From assembly GCA_016800925.1 (NCBI GenBank), contig JABCPU010000197.1, forward strand, positions 1-64,000: a DNA stretch of 64,000 nt, read 5' to 3'. Positions 45,313 through 56,303 of the stretch are shown in pieces (the stretch's first letter is position 1; the number at the start of each line of letters is the position of its first letter). The position numbers were made by a program, and so were the translations under genes. The DNA is from Suillus spraguei. Taxonomy: Eukaryota > Basidiomycota > Agaricomycetes > Boletales > Suillaceae. The notes beneath the pieces were generated by a model. It worked only from the letters and a program-made list of their open reading frames with translations. It ran no database searches and was not told the DNA's origin.

Positions 45313-48148
45313 ATGCCTCAGCAAGCCCCTATTATCGAGGGTTGCTCCCTTGCCGAATTCAATGATATCTTTTTTGGGATCATTGAACGAGATAACAACA
45401 TTCTGCCAGAGGAGTACTACAGGGCCTGCAATTTGGCCCTCACTGGAAAGGATACGCTTCGCAATGTGCAGTATTCGATGGAACCCACTCGTAACAGGTT
45501 CGTTGCACCCAGAGTCGTCAGGGTTGTCAGGGATTACGACAGTATCATCTCCTTTACGGACTGGCTCCCAGTCACATCCGATCTCTTTCTGTATCCAGTC
45601 ACCAACCCTGATGATACCCTGAAGTCATCTATTCATTTGAAGGTGTCCATGAAAACGTCCAGTCGTGATGTACGTACCACGTTTATTATTTGTGACATCA
45701 CCCTCATCCGGCTCCCTGGGGGGACCTCACCAGCCTCCTACACCTTTGTCGCCTCATCGAGTCCCAAATATATGCTTAGCTTCAGTTGGCATCCGCACCA
45801 AAGTACGAGCTTTCTTTCCTCGTCTGTATGATCCAGAGAGCCAAGATGTCGAGCTCACCCAGGAGCAGAAGAAGGGGATCTATGAGAAGGGAGTACGACC
45901 CGTCATTGAAGAGCTCAATTATGAGACTTCTACAAATTGGTCTACAGACTATGAGGGCGCTCTTACCCGTGCCACAAGGAGAAACAACAGGTATCAGTAC
46001 AGTACCCGTCCTTTCCCTGCCAATATGGTCTTGCGGTTTGGATATGATCTCCGCCTCGCTTTGATTGATGCGTTCCCGTGGGCACGGGACATGTTATTCA
46101 TGGTCCAAGTTCAGGGCGTCAAAGAGGCTAACCAGCACAAACCTGATGATGAATATGTTGCAACAACGGCTTTGAGGCGTGCAATGCATGATCTCAGCTA
46201 CATTGAACTTCTGGAGGAACCGCACTGCTATATTGATGTGGGCCTGGAGTTATCTGAGCCAAGCTACGCATATCAATGGCGAACAGATGCTCACGGAAAG
46301 ATGATTTTAGCATACACTACTTCCTACAGTGCCAGAAGAGCAGCTACTGCCACAAGGTCTCGCAAATACCACAAAGATTATGCCTCTGGCCTAATGCACG
46401 TTGCTGGATTTCGTGTTACATTGGCCGCAAGGAATCAAAATGAACCTGTCTACATGCAGGCTTATACCACAGACAAAGCGCTCGTCCACCAGCTCGATGG
46501 CGGACGACATGGATTGGCCCTCACTGGGAAAGCTGCCTTAAGCGATATCACTCCACCGCACATGAACAATATGTACCGACTCTTCAACCATGCCGCACAG
46601 CACCACGACTGCGCTGCTAGACTCGAGGTACGATTGCCCATCAGCGCAGCAGCGCTGAGTGCCCTTTCAGTTCCAGTGGAGTTGATGTCCCAGTCACTGT
46701 GTGTATTCCCTAGGGTAGATTGGTGGTGAGCGTCTTATCTGATTCCGGTTCCGCTGTCATAACATTTTATTGACTCAAATACTATTTTTATTCATTTCGC
46801 GCACTAAACCAACCAACCAATCAGGGAATGGCGAGTTGTCCGTGCTCTAGGGATGATTCGCACCATAACATTGCAAAACCAGGGACCTCTTGACCTTCGC
46901 TTCACAACGAATAGCCTATCACTCACAGCTGGACTTATATGGCTGTTCAATGGTCTGACCTCCCGCCCAGATGACGGATCTGCAGCCCGTGATCTCATGT
47001 GCACTATTCTTCCCCTGACAGCCGATTATGATCAGGATGGCTTGCAAATGGTTCCTAGACGAGCTGACCTCGACAATGGAGATCAGCTTCCTGTCTGTGC
47101 GTATGGTGCCTTCTTTCTGAGAGATTTGATCTGGCCTCCAATTTGTGATGTTCCACGGATGGAATTCGGTCACGTCATGTACGCTGACTCCTACAAATAC
47201 TTTTTCGGCCTCGACTTCCATGCCCTTCGCAACAAGTATAACCCTACTGCTTATATCCCTCGTGCAAGGATTCCTGCATCTCACGTCAAAACCCAAAAAG
47301 GCATGTCCAAACGTCACAAGCCTGAGGCCGATGCACCTGACGTAGCGGCCATCTTCCAAGACTTGGATTTTCCAGTCCCCCCGCTCCCGCGAGATGTGGG
47401 AGAGGATTTACCATTTGATGAACGACTAGACTTTCCCCCTACTCTCAACGAGCCCTTTCCGGTCACCGTCACAAAGCATTGGAATCAATTTTGCAGTGAC
47501 GTTCTTCAGAAATGCGGTAACATGAGGGCCCGGCCGCTCCACCCTTCCCATTGCAGACTCACCATGAATGAACGTTGCAAGGCCACAGATGATGTGTACA
47601 AGGAAACAAATTTAGCTGTCATCTTTTACCGCGTCCAGTGGAAGAGAGCAAGTGTGACAGAATGGCGGGAAGCTTTCGATAAGTTCTTCCCCCCTCCCGG
47701 AACGCCCCCTCCTCTCCAACCACAGAATTATACAACCATGCAATCCTGGCTCGACTGGGCAGATATGAAGAGGGACAAGCCGCCAGGCGTGGTTGACGCC
47801 ATCCGGACAAGGTACTTGACTCTCTTCAATCAATTGGCCTGGGTCCCCAAACCACACAATGACCGCCTCTGGAAGTACACTCTGGACGATAGCTTCACCA
47901 TGTTACCTGCCACTCACCGCTCAAGCGCACCGCAAGTCATTGTCAAACCTGGTGCACGCATTCCAAGTTGGGATCCTGCAAACATCCCCGGGGAAATTCA
48001 TTTAGAGGAGGAGGAGGAGGAGGAGGAGGATCTGCAGCATCCTGATTATGTGCCCGCTGCACAATGGGTGAGTAATGTGCGACCTGTTCCGTTCCGTCTC
48101 TTGCAGATGAGGGAAGAGGAAGAGGAGTCTGAGTCTGACGCTGAGTGA
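45313..48148 (+). CDS. Intact 890-residue protein of unknown function
   Basis: Three exons, 45313-45669, 45734-46725 and 46825-48148, join in phase through introns of 64 and 99 nt and give 2673 coding bases with no internal stop. The start MPQQAPIIEGCSL has good context. Visible blocks: DYDSIISFTDWLPVTSDLF, IRTKVRAFFPRLYDPES, LTQEQKKGIYEKGVRPVIEEL, YASGLMHVAGFRVTLAARN, SLTAGLIWLFNGLTSRPDDGS, YKYFFGLDFHALRNKYN, then a Pro-rich part, and an acidic tail with eight Glu in a row. No enzyme motif, membrane segment or signal peptide seen. It resembles, from memory, a widely repeated uncharacterised Agaricomycete family. Being open over 890 codons next to decayed sequence argues for recent selection or recent arrival. 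Confidence 0.82.
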
Positions 48149-48249
48149 GACTGCGGTCGCTTTCTACTGTGAATTACCATACCTTGAAGAGATGGGCCTG
48201 TACACTACGTCCTCCGTTGTCTTTTCCTCATCATTCTCTGTTGCAAACA

Positions 48250-48486
48250 GCGCTTCGGGCGTCTCAGCAACTACGCGCTCTTGAAAGACCGGTCTGCATC
48301 AGCACTTTCCATCGCAGATTCGTCGAGGTTCAGATTCCTCACAAGAGAGTGTGTCATTGCCTGCCTCGCATCACATTCTCTTTGAATCCAGCACGTTCAA
48401 GCTGGACTGTAAATCGCAGTTTCTCTTCTGACCTGCTTACGCGACTACGTGTAACGGATGAGTCACGCTTGTACATTCCGCACTAA
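48250..48486 (+). pseudogene. Third copy of the EVQIP fragment
   Basis: Reads CISTFHRRFVEVQIPHKRV, ITFSLNPARSSWTVNRSF. The same block appears, more decayed, at about 44130 and 55585. This is the best preserved of the three and is open from 48145 to 48486, just behind the 890-residue gene. Confidence 0.55.
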
Positions 48487-49294
48487 GCCGAAAGTTAACA
48501 GCGTCATTGATACCGGAGACATGACGGATGAGGCCCATGAGCGTCGAACGTCGACACTAGCCCTGCAGGAGCACTTGAATGGTGGTAAGTGCAAGTGAAG
48601 CTCTTGGACGATCGTGACAGACATTAGCAAAGATTAAATCGAATGGCCAGAGGGAGAGTAGGGGAACACAAATATATAACATATCTAAGAAGGCACTGGT
48701 TCTGGAGTACGCGGAAGCCATGCATCAGCAAAAGTACCCAAACCTGACGAAGGCCTCGGAAGGCCTAACAAGACCATACACGACCTTGTGAATATTGGAA
48801 GGTCTGCGATGCCTTGCGAGGGAGTAGCCCTGTCTTGGATAGCCTTCTGAGAGTGCATCTAAGATAGCTTTTCGAGGGTGTGCAAGGTAGGTTGAGCAGT
48901 ATTTTGAGGAAAAAGCAGAACCAAGAGGCAAGGCCCAGGCAGGTAGTTGGCAAATTTTGTAGCAAAATCCTCAGGTATTCAAGCACACCCCAAATCTTGG
49001 CAAGGGTGAGAGATTCAGTTGAAGGAATGACCTAGCTAGTAGGAGGGCGACTAAAATAAGTTGGCCGTAGGGAAGGGTTCGGTTGTACTTTCGATAAGTG
49101 CGCTCGAATTTCGAAACGTTCCCACACGCCCTCACAATTTTCAACGGGCCTTGAGACACCGGTAGTGCTGTGGGCAGAGATATTTTGGGGCGAGTTCTGC
49201 CAAAAAATCGGCAGAACGATATTTGGCAGAATTATTTTGAGTGTTTTTGTGTGTTTCTAGAGTAGTTCAAGAAAAATATTGTCTAAGCTATCTA
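48487..49294. other. No gene recognised
   Basis: Contains a local duplication of AAGGCCT-type words (48750-48850) and an AAATATTTTGGGGCGAG..GGCAGAACGATATTTGGCAGAATTATTTTG repeat-like stretch at about 49175-49240. Small minus ORFs have no known pattern. Confidence 0.35.
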
Positions 49295-49568
49295 TTACAT
49301 AGACGCTACACCCTCCGACGACAACAGTGCATCAATGTTCCAGACTGCCTCCGTGCCTTGTGACCCACGGCCAATCACGTCAATCTCTTCAATAAATCCT
49401 GCAGGTGTAATTCCTTTATCAACTTTCTCCAGCTCGTTCCAGTCAATAATACCTCCTTCAAAGATATCTGGGACTTCGTCAGCACCTTCTTGCAAGCCAA
49501 GGCATGATTCTGGAGCCTCGTTTTCAAACCTGCTAAATTCTTCAAGTAGTTCTTCATCACTTACAATT
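49295..49568 (-). pseudogene. Acidic C-terminal exon of unknown origin, fused to SNF2-derived DNA
   Basis: The minus reading from 49702 runs out of the SNF2-derived part into SDEELLEEFSRFENEAPESC, IIDWNELEKVDKGITPAGF and WNIDALLSSEGVASM, ending at 49295. It has no counterpart in the SNF2 gene at this position (there an intron donor follows). It looks like the real C-terminus of some other protein. I could not assign it. Confidence 0.5.
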
Positions 49569-50138
49569 GGAGTCAATGTCCATTGTGGCTCCCAAAAGGG
49601 ACTGCAGGCGCGTCTCGTACATATATGCTGGTGAGACGACTCCTTATTGGGACTGCTGGAGGACGGTGCATCACCCCGCGCATTGCCTTGTTTGTCCTGC
49701 ATTAGAGGCGGTTACCCATGGGAACCGCCGCCAGTTCCGGTGACATGTTTAGGATCACATTTGTTTCCAGCGGCAGGCACCTCCCCCAGGGAACCGGCAG
49801 GTGGTGAACTTGCTCCTGCAAGTTGGGGAGGGGGGCCGCCATCGGGTGGTAGTTGGGTTGTTGTAGATGGTAAGCTGTTGCCCTACAACCATAAACGAAG
49901 AACACGATTACCGTTCGCCTTGTCTTTGCCTTTTTGTGCGGTGGCTGCCGTTAGGGTAAGCTCTCCTTTGCTCTTGCTCTCCCCTTTGGGTGTTAGTGCA
50001 GTTTTCTCTCCCTTGTTGTGCTCGCTGTCATCAGGAAGGGTCAAGTCCAAGACCTCACCATCTCCACCGCCACTGCGTTTGCTGCCTGTCTTCATCACTT
50101 TGGCAGGCCATGTCTACAACTTGCGAGAGACAGTGTCC
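49569..50138 (-). repeat. Inverted copy of the SNF2 gene 3' part
   Basis: Matches 60229-60829 (end of exon 11, its 51-nt intron, exon 12) in reverse orientation, from GACACTGTCTCTCGCAAG down to GACTCCAAT. The intron is kept, so this was copied as DNA, not through RNA. About 22-30 bases are missing near 49610, shifting the frame relative to SNF2. Confidence 0.9.
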
Positions 50139-51078
50139 TACAATGTGACTCCCTTGTCTTGACTCGGGATCGAGATAGGAGTCGTCGGATGCTGCGGGGC
50201 TAGAGTGATGTGGAGTGTGACTCGAACCTGTTGGCATGCCAGCCGGAGGTAGATTCGCCCCCTCCGTATCATCTTCCGACGAGGGATCGTCATCGTCGCC
50301 CTGTTCAAGCGCTGCTCGAGCAGATTTGCTGCGGCGCTTACGAGAGCGCTTGTAACCCTCGCAATCGAGTTGCCGATAGCTTCCTGTGCCCGGCTCCGTG
50401 ATGGCACGGGGCACGTGTTTGAAGACTTTGTTCAAAGAAAGGTTATGCCGAATCGAGTTCTATGCATAAACCATGATGAATTGGAAACAAACTGACCTTC
50501 CGAGCCTTCTCATGTCGTCGAGCTCTGAACCATTCGAAGCGATCCTCGAGTGCTGTGTATATCTCTTGCAGTGTGAGCTGCTTGTTCGGGCTTCCGTAAT
50601 TCGCCAGTTTGATCAGTATAGGATAAGGCTGATTCGGTCTCTCCCCTTCAGGAGGATCTGGAAGCGCCAACAAGTCAATTGGCTTGTACGATGGGATGTG
50701 CAATGTCTCACGCAGGTAAGGCCCTGCATCCTCGAAGAGGAGATGCTTAGACCTCTCATCGGTGGTGGGGACAGCAGAGAATGTCGATAGCGACCCATGA
50801 GAACTAGACGGCGATGCTGATGACTGCTCGATATGTGTCTGCGATGAATGAGTGGGTAGTGGGAGGTCCTGACTCATTGGCTCATAGAACTCGGGGGTAA
50901 GAATGTTGCTGGATTCATATGAAGGGCGTGCAGGGGGTCGATAATTGACGGTGCCGCTAGCGGATGGCTGGGGTGGGTATTCGACATGCTCGAGGCCCAG
51001 GCGATGAAGACCATGATATGGTGGATAATGAGAGTGCGGCTGCTGTAAATGCTGTTGTTGTAGGTGCTGTTGCTCATT
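50055..51078 (-). pseudogene. Forkhead DNA-binding domain gene, part of a chimera
   Basis: On the minus strand a Gln/His-rich and Pro/Ser-rich part (50443-51114) leads to YPILIKLANYGSPNKQLTLQEIY, EDRFEWFRARRHEKARK, then across a 37-nt intron (50496-50460) [19 protein letters not shown] and [18 protein letters not shown]. This is a complete forkhead winged helix, which binds DNA. Two invariant Trp (EKAW and GSYW) are both Arg. Upstream the frame is joined to beta-COP; downstream it enters SNF2-derived DNA out of that gene's frame and stops at 50055. The joined reading from 51114 is open, so a transcript is conceivable. The protein is unlikely to fold normally. Confidence 0.85.
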
Positions 51079-53576
51079 GAACTGCCTGAAAGTAAGCAGG
51101 TCATCGACTTGCATGACACGTTCCTTCGTGCTTTCCGGCTCTTTCTTCTCTGCCGCTTTTTTCTGTCCATCGTCAGTAACATCACAGCTTGAAGTAGACT
51201 AGATATGCACCTCCTGGGTGACGAGCATCTTGGAGTATGCCGCTTTCGTGTCCTTCAAGAAGATATCGTGGACGACGGATGTTTCCTGGACCTCGCTTAG
51301 GTGAACAGTTAAGAATGCGCTCGTTGGAATCTTCGTCGATCGGTACTGTGACAAATTTCGATTGGCCGACGCAGATAATAGACGTCATTATCAACATGGA
51401 CTAGGTGGTCGTCAGTGGATGCTATAGAAATTAACAATAGTACATACCTCAGCGTTAGCCTGTGACTTGTAAGGTCATCAAACCGCAACACAAGCTTCGT
51501 CAACGCTGAGGCGAGTACCGAACCCGTGAAAAGGCCGCCTTCCAAATTGAGGGCTGGTATCACATTCTTAAAAGTTCCGAACGAAATGAATGGACGCACC
51601 ACGCATCTCTCAGTGACGCTTGGACGCAGTCTTGACACCTTCTAATTTCGCTGAGTTGGCGCTGGTGTACGCCGTCTCTGTCGCATATGTCCCGTCAGCA
51701 GGTACCTTTGGCCGCCAGCTTCCCTCGACCTTCTTGTCCTCCTCTCCGCCAGCCTCGTTCAATAACCGTTGCTCGCTCGCTCGAATAGGGATCTCGCCAA
51801 GCACCTTGCGAATGTCCTGGAATACGGCCTGTATGTCTGACAGGCCTTCGACGTACTCGCCGATAATCCAGAGGACGCCGCGGAAGGTTTTACCGAATTT
51901 AATGTCTGTCAGAGTTTGAATAAGCTTGTCGCATATGGACTGTCGGAGGTGCGGGAACTTCTCGACTACTTCGCTATGGGTATGTTAGTGAAACAAGATG
52001 TGGGAACTGGGAGGGGAAAACAAACCGGACGAAGGCCACAACGTCCAGGGCAGAGGGGTTATTCGAATCTTCAAGGAATTCCATGAGTGCGTGAACAACA
52101 TATGCAGCAACCGCGGAAAACTTGACTGCTAACACGTGGATCGATTGAATTAGAAGTTGTCTGTACTCCGGGGCCTATCCCAAGATTAGTCCACAGTAAC
52201 ATGCAGACTGCGAGACAGACCTTTTCGAACTCGCGCTCCTGCATCTGCTGTAACTGCTTGTTGAGGAAGCGAACAACTTGTTCAACGTTCCGATTCGAGG
52301 TCATGCTGAGCACGATGCTCATGGCTTTCCTTCGGACCTCCATGTCGGCGCTGATACGATAGGATTCAGTAGCTATTTTTCAAGAAGTAATCGATCAATG
52401 TTAGTACCTCGACAAGACTTGCAAGATATCAATCGTCAGCCCATCCAAAATATGGTCATGCTTGGAGCGTAGGGTATCCAGGCGATCCAGGACGATCAGC
52501 TTAACGTTGTTGTCAGATTTAATAATCAGATTAGCAAAGCACAAGGCGGCCGCTAATCATGAAGGTGAGCAGATGTGTGCACAGGACCTGATCGCAAACA
52601 TACATTTCACAGCAGCAGGGTTTTGCGTGAGTGTGGTGAGCGTCGTGGCAGCTTCGTACTTTACTGCATGTGATGATGAATTCAAACATGCATCTGATAT
52701 ATCGCGGCTGCAAGATAACTCAAGTGAAGTGGACTTACTCGGTGTGTTGTGTCGTTCTTACAACCCAACCTCATGACTTCTATGATGCTCATCTGCAAGA
52801 GTTCATGTAGACTCGTCAGTTGATCATACACGCTAATCAACCACTCCACAGCTTTAGGCATCGCGCAATGCGTTACGCTTGCACTTTCCGTCAGACTCTG
52901 CGGTGATGAAAGTCTGCATGAGCTCGGGGGCGTCTGGGATGAGGTGTTGTTCATATTCCCGGTAGATAGTGTACACGGTAAATACGGCATTGTTGCGGAC
53001 GTAGGAATGACGGTACTCAATACAGCTGCAGCAGGTGGGGATGAGGGGTTCCAGGAGTTCCATATTTTTTATAATCTTTTGAAGAAAACGTAGGTAGCGC
53101 CGCGGATATATTCGTTGGGGTGTTGCTGTCGGAATGTGAAAAATATAACATCCGGAGTGAGGGTCTTACCAGGTCGTTTCGGATGGCATTGGTAAACAAT
53201 ATGAGCATATGTGCGGTAGGAAGATAATAAACACACATACACAACGAGAATCATCTCCTATTTAAGCTTCCAGTTCTCATCATACTTGGAACACACCTCT
53301 CAGTAGAAGTGAAGCAACTTTTTGAGCTGCTTGTTTCATGGAGGGCATAATATATTGTATGATTGGCATTAAGAGCGTGGGCTATGCCACCCTCATTGCA
53401 TCAGTATCATGCGGTCTACAGGAAGGATCAAGGATCATACCTGAGGGTTCCCATTAATCATCGATACAATAATCCTGCGCAACGTGTCTAGTCTGTCTTC
53501 ATCAGTGCCTTTCTCGAGATTGGCTCTCTGTGGTATCCTCAAACACGACTGCGTAGCATCGTGCCTCTGTTGCCAT
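51079..53576 (-). pseudogene. COPI coatomer beta subunit (beta-COP/Sec26) pseudogene, C-terminal half lost
   Basis: Minus-strand reading from MATEARCYAVVFED (53576). Blocks in order: [162 protein letters not shown] and VMQVDDLLTFRQF. Native introns are kept. Frameshifts lie near 53085, 52865, 52690 and 51300, with stops in FYWEVC and LKQEM (about 53300-53260). After FRQF, the last ~300 residues (appendage domain) are replaced by the forkhead reading. Beta-COP is essential for Golgi transport, so an intact copy must exist elsewhere. Confidence 0.9.
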
Positions 53577-53675
53577 GATGACCTAGACGACGCGACTGAC
53601 AGTGAGCTCGACTGTTACTTTGGACATGGTGAGCGGTGTAAAGGCGTGAGAAGTACCTACCGAATGCGCGTTATG

Positions 53676-54680
53676 TCATGTCTTCGTACAACGAAAGACT
53701 TGTCCAGTCCTTTTATTGCACAATCTATTTCCCAGCTCCACAATCTCCGCACGTTGAGGCTATGGGACCTAGGAAACACAGGCATAGATCACATCATGCA
53801 GCTCCAAGCTCTGCGAACACTGCACTTGGACCTAAGGATATCGTCAGCTGGGGAGAGGAAATTGCACTTGTCATCCCCCGGCTTTCATCATTTGCGTTAT
53901 TTGCACATTAGCTCTGGTGCATTCGAGCGAGCCATGGACTTCTTGAGTTCACTCCAAGTTATCAGAAGCAAAGAAATCGAGTTCGTCTTTGCGTCCCAGA
54001 TTGTGGAATCCTCCGAAAGTGTATCTACATCACCATTCCGGTTCCTCCCCATACTCCCAAAGATATGTGACAATGAAAAACTCGCATGCCTCAGCCTGGT
54101 TGGATCGAGGAATATACACACGCAATTAGCCGACTTTATGCCATTGCGTGCATTTCGCAATTTGATTGGGTTAGAAGTTGAGAAGAGCTGTTCCACGTCT
54201 ATTTCCGATAAGGAGCTGTGCCAGCTGGTACTAAGAGCCTAGCCTAGGCTCCAAGCACTAAAAATTAGCTGCTATATCGCAATTGGTACCACCGCAATGC
54301 CAACATTCCATGGGCTGCTAGTAGATTTGCTTCGGCTCTGCCCCTCTCTAACTTCGCTCTCTCTTGTCATCGATGCCACGAAACTGGAAGGCATCAATCT
54401 CAGAAGCCCCGGCGGTGAAAACTTTAGCACGTGTCTCGAAGACCTCACCCTCGGCAATTTAATAATATCTTCCCCACTAAACGTAGCTCTCATCCTCAGC
54501 AGTCTCTTCCACTACCTTGAGCAGATCAATCTTGATTGTTGGGATATGGCTCCGATGAATTCGTCAAGGTAAGTACTCCACAAGTATTCAGAGATGGAGA
54601 AATGGAAGGCAGTCAATAGTTTTCTTCATGGTTTCAGCATTGTAAGGAAACGTATTGTACCTTCATTTCAAGACGGTCGC
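53676..54680 (+). pseudogene. Truncated duplicate of the F-box/LRR gene
   Basis: Matches 42528-43510. The F-box and first LRRs are missing. It carries a nonsense change at 54241 (Trp to TAG) after a 3-base insertion, and an early stop at 54570 (SSR then TAA). Its truncated end is 100 bp from the beta-COP ATG, on the opposite strand. Confidence 0.9.
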
Positions 54681-56303
54681 TAAATTATTATCCCGTACAC
54701 CTTTTGATTACGCGATTGTGAAATTACAGCAATAGGACTCCGTGAAAAGCAGATCGAGCAGATCAGTGGTTTCGCCCGTTGAAAGGGTCGATAACGGGCG
54801 CAATCAATCTCACCGCCATTGCGAGACATCATCATGCACCCATGAGTTATTCCAACAATAAACAAAAGCGGCTGTATGTGTTTTACAGATTCTGGTCTAT
54901 CGTTATGAAAATAGCTGTAATAAAGAATACCGCAGCAGAGACTCCCTGGCAACTCACCAGCGAGGTAGCACAACGATCCCGTGCATACAACTATTTACGT
55001 CGTTATGTCACTTTTCCCATCTTGGCAAATTAATACTAACTTTTGATCTTCCCGAAATTTTTCCAAGGCGCAAGAGAGACAATGCCACCGCTGTCACATC
55101 TGGGATGAGTTACCTATCCAAGAAAGCTGTGTGAGAGTGTGCCGATGAACTTTGTCGTTGCATCATGAATGTGTAATACAACAGATATTTTGGAGGAGTT
55201 CCCATGCGATTTTCACTATATGGGAAATGTTGTCCAAGGGATGCGCTCGACCATACGTGTCGTGGCAGTCACACCGTTGTGCTGAACATTAATGTCTGTA
55301 GGTTGTGGGAAGTGAAAGCACACAGAATGGTTGAGAGACATTCACGGGCATAAAGGTTAGAAAAACCGACTGACGATGCTGTGCGCAAAGACCGTGAACT
55401 AGACGAGTGGGACAACGAAGGCATGTGAGTAGAATGATGGAACATAGAAAGACTTCGTACCTTTCTCCGGCACAGTTTGCGGGGTCCAACCTTTATTAAA
55501 TAACGTCACTCGAATCGTAACATGCTTTTTGAAAGATTGGGAGCCGATCTATTTCGGAATGGTAATAGGTTACACTATCACTCCTCTGCACTAACGCTTC
55601 ATTGAAGTGCAGATTCCACAGACAGGCAAAATTCCATTGTCTGCCTCGCGCTCGAGCTGGACCGTAAACCGTAACCAATTTCCATTGCGACGTGCATATT
55701 CGAAGACATCAACGGCTCACCCTTAGTAGGGAACGTGGTTCATTCTTCGCTGCTGCTGTAATGAAATAACAGAATACCATATAACTGAACCGTCCGCAGG
55801 CAAGCGGATTGCTTGTTACTTATCATGTACAGATGCGCGATGACAAAGCGAGTAGTACTGGAGGTCAAGACCTCTGCTGTGAGTGAAGTAATACACGCGC
55901 GTACCATGTTCTTATCAACACTTGGGCGCTGAAGACTTCGAACGGTAACAGGGCACCTAGTACGACTTCCTCAGGTCATTTAGGGAACCGAGCTAGCTCG
56001 GAGTCAGGGTTCTTCGACTGTCACATCTTCTGGAAAACGGCGTCTCATGAAGCGGTTACCGTAATACCGCAGCAGATCAGCTCCCGCGTTGTAAGGGTCC
56101 GCAAAGGGCGCAATCTCACTGCTATGGCGAGACATCATGATGCGCCCATGAGTTCCGGAGCGACAAACCAATAAAAAGGGGTCTACGCCCACCTATGCTA
56201 AGTCAACAAACCAAACAAATCAAAAAAACGAACATCACTCACATCTGTGAGTTCTGACCACCTATGTGTATGCACCGTAAATCTCATCTGTAGGATTACA
56301 AGT
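54681..56303. other. Spacer with decayed pieces, upstream of SNF2
   Basis: Minus GRIMMS-type blocks at about 54808-54846 and 56004-56192 (MGVDPFLLVCRSGTHGRIMMS, a 62-codon ORF), plus an EVQIP block at about 55585-55690. The last ~100 bp contain AACAAACCAAACAAATC tracts and serve as the SNF2 leader. Confidence 0.5.

Noticed and set aside
49335..50162. Plus ORFs in the chimera region
   Set aside because: They are antisense to SNF2-derived and forkhead sequence and show no pattern of their own.
49295..53576. Helitron as the vehicle of the chimera
   Set aside because: The content fits gene capture, but I found no convincing TC start, CTRR end with hairpin, or Rep/helicase. Kept only as a hypothesis.
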